This document shows, one piece after another, positions 1 through 6,425 of a stretch of DNA of 6,938 bases (within the stretch, counting starts at the first letter, position 1; every line of letters starts with the position of its first letter). The translations under genes were made by a program, and so were the position numbers. Under the pieces are notes generated by a model. The model made no database searches. It was given only the letters and a program-made list of their open reading frames with translations, and was not told the origin of the DNA. The stretch lies in contig JANXZD010000455.1 of assembly GCA_025355705.1 (NCBI GenBank), positions 1 through 6,938 on the forward strand, written 5' to 3'. This DNA comes from Bacteroidota bacterium. GTDB lineage: Bacteria > Bacteroidota > Ignavibacteria > UBA10030 > UBA8401.

Positions 1-2
1 CA

Positions 3-518
3 AAAGTTTCTTTTATATTCGCCGTACTATTGATTGCGTTAGCAACATTGTCGCGATTGATTCCTCATCCAATGAACTTCGCACCAATTACTGCAATTGC
101 ATTGTTTGGTGGCGTTTACTTTAATGGAAAATTTTCACCAATTCTACCATTGACAGCTCTTCTTATCAGTGATCTTTTCCTTGGTTTTTATGAAGGAATA
201 ATATGGGTCTATGGTAGTTTTTTGCTTGTGGTTGCAATCGGATTGCTTATCCGCAAACATAAAACGGTTCCAGTTGTTTTTGGTGCAACAATCGTTAGTT
301 CATTATTATTCTTTTTGATTACGAACTTTGGTGTTTGGCAAGCCGGAATGTTCTATACGAAAAATTTGAGTGGATTAAGCGAATGTTATGTTGCCGCAAT
401 TCCATTCTATCGTAATTCAGTAGTGGGAGATATGTTCTATGTAACAGTGATGTTTGGAGCATATGAAACAATGTTAAAATATCTGCCAAAAATTCAATCA
501 TCAAAAGTGTCACTATAA
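3..518 (+). CDS. DUF6580 family integral membrane protein, possible transporter component (5' end missing)
   Basis: The reading frame is open to the window edge (first full codon at 3-5), so the true start lies upstream; the TTG at 30 sits inside the first hydrophobic segment and is not a likely start. The visible 171 residues are almost all membrane: about six hydrophobic segments near residues 1-19, 24-40, 45-63, 66-83, 87-109 and 137-155. Motifs typical of DUF6580 as I know it are RLIPHPMNF, ALFGGVYF, LLISDLFLGFY, TNFGVW and CYVAAIPFYRN. The family is annotated as putative transport and has no established function. Its small size and helix count resemble ECF-type substrate-binding (S) subunits, but I see no ATPase or T-component gene here. 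The gene ends 33 nt before a cobalamin riboswitch and BtuB/BtuG genes, which suggests, by context only, a role in moving corrinoid or cobalt across the inner membrane. No terminator follows it, so read-through into the riboswitch is possible. Family call fairly sure; function is inference. Confidence 0.8.
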   Translation, partial: KVSFIFAVLLIALATLSRLIPHPMNFAPITAIALFGGVYFNGKFSPILPLTALLISDLFLGFYEGIIWVYGSFLLVVAIGLLIRKHKTVPVVFGATIVSSLLFFLITNFGVWQAGMFYTKNLSGLSECYVAAIPFYRNSVVGDMFYVTVMFGAYETMLKYLPKIQSSKVSL

Positions 519-551
519 GATTTAGATTTTAGCATTTGTTCTTTTCTATAG

Positions 552-722
552 AAATGTTGGTGTCCCGATAAAACTATCGGGGTGAAAATGGGAATCTCGT
601 GATTCACTAATCTGAACAATCGAGAGCTGACCCGCAACTGTGATTGGCGCCGTAGGTGCCATAAGCCAGGAGACCTGCCAATATTTGATTCAATACTCCT
701 TCGAGGACTGAGGATGGATTGA
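552..722 (+). promoter_or_regulatory. Cobalamin (B12) riboswitch aptamer, compact form
   Basis: The B12 box AAGCCAGGAGACCTGCC is at 663-679. The other conserved blocks are present: GGGAA at 590-594 and GCTGACCCGCAACTGT at 626-641. Pairings readable by eye: 552-560 with 678-686 (long-range stem, one G-U), 564-570 with 575-581 (CCCGATA/TATCGGG, P3-like), 595-599 with 621-625 (TCTCG/CGAGA, P5-like), 646-651 with 655-660 (GGCGCC/GGTGCC, GTA loop), then a 3' element with 690-694/718-722 and 697-700/704-707. The inter-helix arm that in large class-I aptamers carries P7-P11 is here a single short hairpin. It lies in the leader of a BtuB-like gene and is followed by an intrinsic terminator, so B12 binding most likely represses receptor and lipoprotein expression. 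The 3' limit is approximate. Confidence 0.93.
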
Positions 723-750
723 GAAATTATTTTTACGATCATATTTTCTT

Positions 751-782
751 AGCCCAACTTTCTTTTCAAGGTTGGGCTTTTT
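751..782 (+). terminator. Intrinsic terminator in the btuB leader, probable riboswitch expression platform
   Basis: AGCCCAAC (751-758) pairs perfectly with GTTGGGCT (771-778), with possible extension by T759-G770 and T760-A769, and a run of T follows (778-782). It lies about 28 nt after the aptamer and 17 nt before the GTG start at 800, the right place for premature termination controlled by B12. I see no good antiterminator in the spacer 723-750. The only partial complement noticed is GTTGG at 556-560, in the 5' strand of the long-range aptamer stem, which could pair with CCAAC at 754-758. Confidence 0.85.
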
Positions 783-799
783 GTTGCTATCAATTCTTT

Positions 800-2731
800 G
801 TGAAAAAAATTATTATCATATCATTATTGTTCTTTCGTGCCCTGTTTGGTGAAGAGGATTCAACGATCGTATATAGATTGAATGATGTTGTGGTTACGGG
901 AACAAGGAGTCCTGTGGCTGTTGAGAAACTTTCTTCAACGGTTCAAATTGCAGATAGTGTTTTGATCGCTCAAAGTAATGGAACGTCAATTGCTGATGTG
1001 CTGTCATCGATCTCTGGAGTATCACTTCGAAACTACGGTGGAACTGCTGCCCTGCAATCTATCTCGTTACGGGGAATGGGTTCAGATTATTCTTTGATTC
1101 TTATCAATGGTCAGCGATTTACCACGTTCCAAACAAACACAGTAGATGTTGGTATTTTTTCTTTATTAGATGTCGATCGTATTGAAGTAGCTGCGGGAGG
1201 GAATTCTTCGTTGTACGGAACAGATGCTGTTGGCGGAGTGGTAAATATTATTACAAAAAAGCCTACTGGAAAAACAACAGGAACATTTGCTGGAAGTGTT
1301 GGATCATTTGGGATGAATAGCTATCAATTCTCCGGCGGCGGCGGGAATGAACAGATGTCGTTGCTGGCATCAGTGCGAAATGAACGTGGTCGCAACGATT
1401 ATGAATTTTATTTCTCAGATGGTATCAATCGATACAAACTTCAGAGAATGGGTTCTGATTATTTGCTCAGTAATTATTCAATCTCTGCGCGTTCAATGTT
1501 TGATACTCTTGCTGTCTCGATGATAACTTTGCGATATTCTAATGCGGATAGAGGACAACCCGATGCTGTGACGAGTAACTATCAGAATAATCTTGCACGC
1601 ATTAATGATAAAGATCTTATCCTAAATATCGTCACTGATATTGAATTATCGAATGAATGGACTGTGTCATTTCCGATCTCAATCTACAACAAGCATCAAA
1701 CATATCGCAATCCGAATATAATTACCAATGGATCACCGGTATCGAGTTTTTATGAAAACAATAATATTTCCTTCACACCATTGTTTCAGATTTCAATGTC
1801 GTCCGACCATATGCTAAATGCAGGTTGGGACATAGCAGTTGCATCAATTTCAAGCAATGAGGTTCACTCTGCTCGACGCGAACAATTCAGCGGATTCATC
1901 TCTTCACAAAACATATTCCACATTCCGTATGAGATCATCATGTATCCATCTGTACGTTATGATTCATTTTCGGATACGGAAGGTGCATTGTCTCCCAAAA
2001 TTGGGATCAATATTGGCATTTTAGATCAACCACTTCTGCGATTTCGATCTAGTTATGGCAAAAATTATCGTGTTCCTACATTCAACGATCTTTATTGGAT
2101 TGGTGGCGGAAATCTGTCATTAAAGCCTGAACATTCTAAAAATTATGATATCGGCGTTATTGCAGGGTGTAATGATGAATTTGCCAGTGTATTAGTAGAG
2201 GTAAACTATTTTGCTATCAATGCCACCGATAAGATTGTATGGCAACCTATAGCAGGCAATATGTGGTTACCCAAAAACCTCCAATCTGTTTCCTCAAAGG
2301 GTGTTGAAATATCTGCAAAAGTGAATATCCTTAAAAATATTTTAACGATACAATATCATCAAAACTTTGTACAAGCCATTAAAACAAGTAGTGATTATTC
2401 CGGTGACGAAACAGAGAATAAAATATTAGCGTTCGTTCCTCAAGAAACGTCAACATTTATTCTTGGGAGTTCATTCAGCGGAATATCCATGAATATTATC
2501 TACTCGATCACCGGGTATCGTTATGAAACCGCTAATAATAATCCGCGTTTCATACTGCCTACATTTGACAAAGTCGATGTGAATCTATCATATGGTTTTA
2601 CTTTACATTCTATGTCAGTTCGATTCAAAATTGAAGCGAATAATATTTTTAATAATGATTATCAAATGATCTCTGGTTATCCAATGCCTTTAAAGAACTA
2701 CATGATGACTTCGGAAATTTCATTCTATTGA
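800..2731 (+). CDS. btuB: BtuB-like TonB-dependent outer-membrane cobalamin receptor
   Basis: Outer-membrane beta-barrel that imports B12 or related corrinoids using TonB/ExbBD energy. From GTG 800 the product is 643 residues, close to E. coli BtuB. Residues 1-17 are a signal peptide (KK, then IIIISLLFF, cleavage probably after ALFG). The TonB box DVVVTG is at 29-34, and the plug follows to about 155 with ISLRGMG (88-94), LINGQR (101-106) and SSLYGTDAVGGVVNII (136-151). The usual RGP before SSLYG reads AGG here. The rest is barrel-like alternating sequence with NYRVPTFNDLYW and LKPEHSKNYDIG motifs, ending in aromatic SFY. The frame stays open upstream to TTG 719, but that 27-residue extension translates the terminator and puts charged and polar residues before the signal peptide, so I reject it. 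No Shine-Dalgarno precedes GTG 800. B12 specificity is inferred from the riboswitch and the BtuG-like neighbour. Confidence 0.93.
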   Translation: MKKIIIISLLFFRALFGEEDSTIVYRLNDVVVTGTRSPVAVEKLSSTVQIADSVLIAQSNGTSIADVLSSISGVSLRNYGGTAALQSISLRGMGSDYSLILINGQRFTTFQTNTVDVGIFSLLDVDRIEVAAGGNSSLYGTDAVGGVVNIITKKPTGKTTGTFAGSVGSFGMNSYQFSGGGGNEQMSLLASVRNERGRNDYEFYFSDGINRYKLQRMGSDYLLSNYSISARSMFDTLAVSMITLRYSNADRGQPDAVTSNYQNNLARINDKDLILNIVTDIELSNEWTVSFPISIYNKHQTYRNPNIITNGSPVSSFYENNNISFTPLFQISMSSDHMLNAGWDIAVASISSNEVHSARREQFSGFISSQNIFHIPYEIIMYPSVRYDSFSDTEGALSPKIGINIGILDQPLLRFRSSYGKNYRVPTFNDLYWIGGGNLSLKPEHSKNYDIGVIAGCNDEFASVLVEVNYFAINATDKIVWQPIAGNMWLPKNLQSVSSKGVEISAKVNILKNILTIQYHQNFVQAIKTSSDYSGDETENKILAFVPQETSTFILGSSFSGISMNIIYSITGYRYETANNNPRFILPTFDKVDVNLSYGFTLHSMSVRFKIEANNIFNNDYQMISGYPMPLKNYMMTSEISFY

Positions 2732-2747
2732 TTAATAATTCTATTAT

Positions 2748-2753
2748 AAAGGA
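2748..2753 (+). promoter_or_regulatory. Ribosome binding site of the btuG-like gene
   Basis: AAAGGA lies 6 nt before ATG 2760, in the 28-nt gap after the btuB stop. It supports both the start and independent re-initiation on a btuB-btuG transcript. Confidence 0.6.
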
Positions 2754-2759
2754 AATACA

Positions 2760-3815
2760 ATGAGACAAACAATAACGGTTTTATTTTCGATTTCAATTTT
2801 AGTTGGATGCAGAATGAACGACCCGATTGCGCCTGTACAGGAAAATCCTGTTGTGATAAAAGGAGTTTATATTCTTAACGAAGGGGGATTTACAAAATCG
2901 AATGCATCGTTGACAGTGTATGTCCCTGATTCCAATACAGTATATCCTGATGTGTTCAGCGCTGCAAACAATCGTTCGCTTGGCGATGTAGCAAACGATA
3001 TTGTGATCCACAATAACAAAGCGTATATCGTGGTGAACAATTCACACAAGATTGAGATTATTTCAACTGAAACGCACAAATCACTCGGAACAATTCAGGT
3101 TCCAGGAAATTCGCCGTTTAAGATCGTAATACTTAATGATTCAAAAGGATATTTTACGAATCTTTACAAAAATTCCGTTACTGCATTTAACCCAACATCG
3201 TATGCTATCATCAAGGAGAATATTCCTGTCGGCTTGAATCCTCAGGGGATCACGGCTGCGAATGGGAAAATATTTGTTTGTAATTCCGGATATGGTTTTG
3301 ACAGCACTGTATCTGTGATCGATCCAAATATTGACACTGTTGTTGCTACGATAAAAGTTGGAAAATCTCCGGCAGACATTTCCGTTGACAGCGATGGAGA
3401 GATCATAGTTCTCTGCAATGGGTATTCTGATTTCAGTAATTCCAGCAATGATACCCCTGGAAGTATTTTTATCATCGATCCAAAGTCCTATACTGTAACT
3501 TCAACGATACTGTTACCGCTTGCAACATATGGTCATCCAAATGAACTTGCAATTTCTAATAAAGGATATGGATTTACGGTCGTGAATAGCGGAATTTTGA
3601 AGTTTGATACTAAATCAAATTCAATCATATCTTCGCTATTTATTTCAAAGACATCATATTCTATCGCCGTTGATAATGTAAGCGAACGGATCTATCTTGG
3701 CGATGCGAGAGATTTTGCCTCAAATGGAAAAATCTATGTGTATGAAAAAAATGCCGTTCTTAAAGATTCGATAACAACAGGGATCATTCCTGGAACGATA
3801 ATCTTCAAGCAATAA
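2760..3815 (+). CDS. btuG: BtuG-like surface lipoprotein, YncE-type beta-propeller (cobalamin capture)
   Basis: 351-residue lipoprotein. The signal peptide ends in the lipobox LVGC with Cys17 as the lipidated residue, followed by a flexible RMNDPIAPVQENP linker. From about residue 34 the chain is a YncE/SMP-30-like beta-propeller. The first strand, GVYILNEGG (35-43), and NASLTVY (48-54) are typical of Bacteroidota DUF5074/YncE proteins. Repeats then follow at roughly 40-45 residue steps: ANDIVIHNNKAYIVVNN (78-94), NPQGITAANGKIFVCNS (160-176), SPADISVDSDGEIIVLCNG (203-221), HPNELAISNKGYGFTVVNS (259-277) and SYSIAVDNVSERIYLGD (299-315). In Bacteroides, BtuG is a surface propeller lipoprotein that binds B12 very tightly and lids BtuB; gene order and the upstream riboswitch here match that. 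It should be co-transcribed with btuB, and a terminator follows. No clear Bacteroides-style acidic surface-export signal follows Cys17. Fold and localisation are firm; ligand is inferred from context. Confidence 0.85.
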   Translation: MRQTITVLFSISILVGCRMNDPIAPVQENPVVIKGVYILNEGGFTKSNASLTVYVPDSNTVYPDVFSAANNRSLGDVANDIVIHNNKAYIVVNNSHKIEIISTETHKSLGTIQVPGNSPFKIVILNDSKGYFTNLYKNSVTAFNPTSYAIIKENIPVGLNPQGITAANGKIFVCNSGYGFDSTVSVIDPNIDTVVATIKVGKSPADISVDSDGEIIVLCNGYSDFSNSSNDTPGSIFIIDPKSYTVTSTILLPLATYGHPNELAISNKGYGFTVVNSGILKFDTKSNSIISSLFISKTSYSIAVDNVSERIYLGDARDFASNGKIYVYEKNAVLKDSITTGIIPGTIIFKQ

Positions 3816-3847
3816 ATTTCAAATTGTTTTAATGCTTTTCATTTAAG

Positions 3848-3872
3848 GGCGATGATATTCATCGCCTTTTTT
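3848..3872 (+). terminator. Rho-independent terminator after the btuB-btuG unit
   Basis: GGCGATGA (3848-3855) and TCATCGCC (3859-3866) form a perfect 8-bp stem with a TAT loop, followed by six T (3867-3872) and a further T-rich stretch. It lies 32 nt after the lipoprotein stop and separates the B12 unit from pgi. Confidence 0.92.
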
Positions 3873-3912
3873 GTTTTTTCTGGCTATATTCGTAAAGAAT
3901 ATCAAAAAAAAT

Positions 3913-3918
3913 AAGGGA
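3913..3918 (+). promoter_or_regulatory. Ribosome binding site that fixes the pgi start
   Basis: AAGGGA lies just before ATG 3922 (3 nt gap from the last A, 5 nt from AAGG). It favours this ATG over the in-frame ATT-preceded upstream start near 3871, which falls in the T-tract of the terminator. Confidence 0.6.
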
Positions 3919-3921
3919 ATT

Positions 3922-5625
3922 ATGCCATCAATTTCGATATCATCAGGTTTACTTCAAGAAAATTTGAATAATCAGTTCACTTCGTTTGCAACCCATTCAA
4001 TAATCAAACGATTCTGGGAAAAAGACCATACGATTTGGCGAAGCGAAGAAGTCCACAAAAGATCCATCCTCAATCGTTTAGGATGGCTGAACAGTTTAGA
4101 TTTGATGATCGCAAACGTTGATTCACTGATCGCGTTTGGGAATGAGATAAAAAATGCCGGATTTGAAAATATCGTTATTTTAGGAATGGGTGGAAGCAGT
4201 TTATGTCCTGATGTGTGTCGTGCAACATTTGGTTCTGCTCCAGGTTTTCCCGGTTTGCTTGTTTTGGACAGTACCAATCCGGCTTCAGTACTTCGAATTG
4301 AACAACAGATCAATCTGGCTAAGACATTGTTCATTGTTGCTTCCAAATCTGGTGGAACAACCGAAACAAATATGTTTTACCAATATTTTTATGATCGCGT
4401 CAAATCGATAAAAAATAATCCTAGTGAAAATTTCATTGCAGTTACGGATGAAAATACTAAAATGGAGAGTATTGCAAAAGAGAAGCAATTCCGGAGAGTA
4501 TTTATTAACCCAGCAGATATTGGTGGAAGGTATTCTGCTCTTTCATATTTTGGACTTGTTCCTATGGCATTGATCGGTATGGATGTAAAGAAGATACTGC
4601 ATTCAGCGGATGAAATGAGAAAGCAGAGTCAATTTGAAACTGTACAGAATCCGGCGGCACAAATTGGTTTGTTAATGGGCGAAGCGCATAATGAAGATAT
4701 TGATAAGATGACCTTCATCATCTCCGATGAGATTAAAACGTTTGGTTATTGGGCAGAACAGTTGATCGCAGAAAGTACCGGAAAAGAAGGAAAAGGAATT
4801 TTGCCGGTGGAAGGGGAGATCATTCCGCAAAGTTTCGACATAAATAAATATGGCGAAGATCGGTTCTTCATATTTTTATTGCTTGAAAAAGATTCACAAA
4901 AATATTCTATGCTGCAACAAGAACTCTCCCAAAAAAGCATCCCGTATGCGAACATTATCCTCAAAGATATCAATGAGCTCGGCTCGCAATTCTTTCTTTG
5001 GGAATTTGCTACGGCTATTTCAGCCATAGTATTAAAGATCAATCCTTTTGATGAACCAAACGTGAAAGAAAGTAAGGATAATACAGTAAGAGTGATTGAA
5101 GAGTTCAAGAGAAATGGTAAACTTCCTGTGAATAATTCTGCGATTGTGCAAATGCCGTATTCCATTTATGCTGAACCAGAATATATTTCGAAGCTTGCGG
5201 AATCATCAGTATCTACACTGTTCAAAAAACATTTCTCGGGAAATAGAAGCGAAGATTATATAGCTCTTCTTGCTTATGTTGATCAAAACTCAGAAAACGA
5301 AAAAATACTTTACACACTTAGAGAAGAATTGACAAAAAAGTTTGGCTTACCCGTAACAGTTGGTTTCGGTCCCCGATATTTGCATTCAACAGGTCAATTG
5401 CATAAGGGTGGAAAATCAAACGGGATTTTCTTGATAATTGCAGGCGATGAACCTCACGATGTTAACATACCTGGTGAAGTATTCTCGTTCCAGGTTTTGA
5501 AGAATGCTCAATCGTTGGGTGATTACCAATCATTTGCTGATAGAAAATCGCGATTATTATATATCCATATTTCCGATGATTTAAGTCAAGGATTGAAACA
5601 AATCTCAGAACAGATCATCAAATGA
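3922..5625 (+). CDS. pgi: Glucose-6-phosphate isomerase, stand-alone form of the transaldolase/PGI-fusion type
   Basis: Cytoplasmic interconversion of glucose 6-phosphate and fructose 6-phosphate, 567 residues. Two SIS sugar-phosphate domains are visible. Key motifs are LGMGGSSLCP (87-96), SKSGGTTET (141-149, phosphate binding), ADIGGRYSALSYFGLVP (198-214, PGI signature), WAEQLIAESTGKEGKGI (277-293, with Glu284 at the position of the catalytic glutamate) and YLHSTGQLHKGG (486-497, the histidine-containing motif). The N-terminal FWEKDHTIW and ILNRLGWL segments, and the C-terminal IPGEVFSFQVLKNAQSLGD, match the PGI half of bifunctional transaldolase/PGI proteins rather than E. coli-type PGI. 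No transaldolase lies upstream: the preceding 100 bases hold only a terminator and leader. The start is ATG 3922, chosen for its SD; the longer frame from 3871 would begin inside the terminator T-tract. The next gene follows after 46 nt, so the two are probably co-transcribed. Confidence 0.95.
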   Translation: MPSISISSGLLQENLNNQFTSFATHSIIKRFWEKDHTIWRSEEVHKRSILNRLGWLNSLDLMIANVDSLIAFGNEIKNAGFENIVILGMGGSSLCPDVCRATFGSAPGFPGLLVLDSTNPASVLRIEQQINLAKTLFIVASKSGGTTETNMFYQYFYDRVKSIKNNPSENFIAVTDENTKMESIAKEKQFRRVFINPADIGGRYSALSYFGLVPMALIGMDVKKILHSADEMRKQSQFETVQNPAAQIGLLMGEAHNEDIDKMTFIISDEIKTFGYWAEQLIAESTGKEGKGILPVEGEIIPQSFDINKYGEDRFFIFLLLEKDSQKYSMLQQELSQKSIPYANIILKDINELGSQFFLWEFATAISAIVLKINPFDEPNVKESKDNTVRVIEEFKRNGKLPVNNSAIVQMPYSIYAEPEYISKLAESSVSTLFKKHFSGNRSEDYIALLAYVDQNSENEKILYTLREELTKKFGLPVTVGFGPRYLHSTGQLHKGGKSNGIFLIIAGDEPHDVNIPGEVFSFQVLKNAQSLGDYQSFADRKSRLLYIHISDDLSQGLKQISEQIIK

Positions 5626-5626
5626 T

Positions 5627-5672
5627 TAATTCAATATTTTCAATAGAGATAGAACTATCACTTTTTGAATTA
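5627..5672 (+). repeat. Imperfect-context inverted repeat in the pgi-nanE gap
   Basis: TAATTCAA (5627-5634) is the reverse complement of TTGAATTA (5665-5672), an 8-bp AT-rich inverted repeat spanning the whole 46-nt gap and touching the A of the nanE-like start codon. It could fold on mRNA and limit start access, or be an operator, or be chance in AT-rich DNA. There is no T-tract, so it is not a terminator. Confidence 0.3.
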
Positions 5673-6364
5673 TGAACGAACTATTAGCAAAGCTCTCAGG
5701 CGGTCTCATCGTGTCTTGTCGATCAGAAAATGATGATCCATTTAACACTCCTGCGCTTATGACAAAATTTGCTCTCGCTGCTCAAATGGGAGGAGCCGCT
5801 GCGATTCGTGCGCAAGGTATCGATAACATCAAAGCAATTCGCGAACAAGTTGATATTCCGATCATTGGAATTGTTGAAGGACGATTTGAAAATGATTGGG
5901 TTTGTATCACTCCAGATTTTAGCGATATCGATAGAATTATTGGATCAGGAGCAGATTTTGTTGCTCTTGATGTTACATCTCGGAAACGTCCAAATGGTAT
6001 GGACGGTATTGAATTTTTTGATGAAGTTCGTAATAGATACGATATTCCTCTGATGGCAGATATCTCTACATTTGAAGAGGGTATTCGCGCAGCAGAGATG
6101 GGTGCAGATATTATTGCGACGTCATTGTCTGGTTTTACACAATACACAGAAAAATTTGCGAACGATCAGCCGGACTATGAACTTGTTGAACAATTATTTA
6201 GAGGAACAAAAATCCCGGTTGTTGCTTCAGGGAGGATATGGAATCCACAACAGGCAAAAGAAGCATTGGTCAGTGGAGCTTTTGCAGTTATTGTTGGTTC
6301 GGCAATCACCCGGCCACGAGACATCACAAAAAAGTTTGTGGATGCATTAAATGTTAAGAAGTAA
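5672..6364 (+). CDS. nanE: NanE-like protein (putative N-acetylmannosamine-6-phosphate 2-epimerase) with substituted catalytic positions
   Basis: 230-residue TIM barrel, full length for NanE, which converts ManNAc-6-P to GlcNAc-6-P in sialic acid/amino-sugar catabolism. Family landmarks: GGLIVSC (10-16), GGAAAIRAQG (40-49), ALDVTSRKRP (98-107), LMADISTFEEG (127-137), ADIIATSLSGFT (145-156) and the phosphate-binding VIVGSAITRP (206-215). Against the E. coli NanE sequence as I recall it, PIIGIVKRD reads PIIGIVEGR here, putting Glu69 where the catalytic Lys sits. VIAEGR reads VVASGR, putting Ser186 where the catalytic Glu sits, and SCQ reads SCR (Arg17). The fold and phosphate site are therefore kept while the known acid/base pair is not. 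It may be a divergent epimerase, an enzyme on another sugar phosphate, or inactive. No strong Shine-Dalgarno precedes ATG 5672, but the start matches the family N-terminus. It lies 46 nt after pgi; no nanA, nanK or nagB is in view. Confidence 0.85.
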   Translation: MNELLAKLSGGLIVSCRSENDDPFNTPALMTKFALAAQMGGAAAIRAQGIDNIKAIREQVDIPIIGIVEGRFENDWVCITPDFSDIDRIIGSGADFVALDVTSRKRPNGMDGIEFFDEVRNRYDIPLMADISTFEEGIRAAEMGADIIATSLSGFTQYTEKFANDQPDYELVEQLFRGTKIPVVASGRIWNPQQAKEALVSGAFAVIVGSAITRPRDITKKFVDALNVKK

Positions 6365-6425
6365 TCAATACTGACTATTAACAGATTTAGAAATTAGCAA
6401 GTATCATTATTCAGGGTATGAAGTA

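Noticed and set aside
523..552. Possible promoter elements before the riboswitch (TAGATTTT at 523-530, TAGCATTTG at 530-538, TATAGA at 547-552)
   Set aside because: Each is a near match to a Bacteroidota -7 or sigma70 -10 box, but none has a matching upstream element at the right spacing; a transcription start here is plausible but not supported.
564..581. Perfect palindrome CCCGATA-AAAC-TATCGGG, similar to terminators common in Bacteroidota, as a terminator for the DUF6580 gene
   Set aside because: No T-tract follows, and it fits exactly as the P3-like hairpin of the riboswitch, directly before the conserved GGGAA.
494..742. Minus-strand open frame of 82 codons
   Set aside because: It is antisense to the riboswitch and the terminator leader and has no protein-like features.
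3870..3892. Possible pgi promoter (TTTG at 3870-3873 and TATATTCG at 3885-3892)
   Set aside because: The -7-like box has one mismatch, and the gap to TTTG is only 11 nt, too short for the known -33/-7 arrangement.
3972..4346. Minus-strand open frame of 124 codons inside pgi, and a similar one at 4746-5165
   Set aside because: Both are shadows of the strongly supported pgi frame, with no recognisable motif or start signal.
5782..6147. Minus-strand open frame of 121 codons opposite the nanE-like gene
   Set aside because: It is a shadow of the conserved NanE-family frame; its composition reflects the complement of the barrel repeats.
6365..6425. Terminator between the nanE-like and Wzi-like genes
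   Set aside because: Only very short AT pairings (AATA/TATT) are present, with no stable stem or T-tract.
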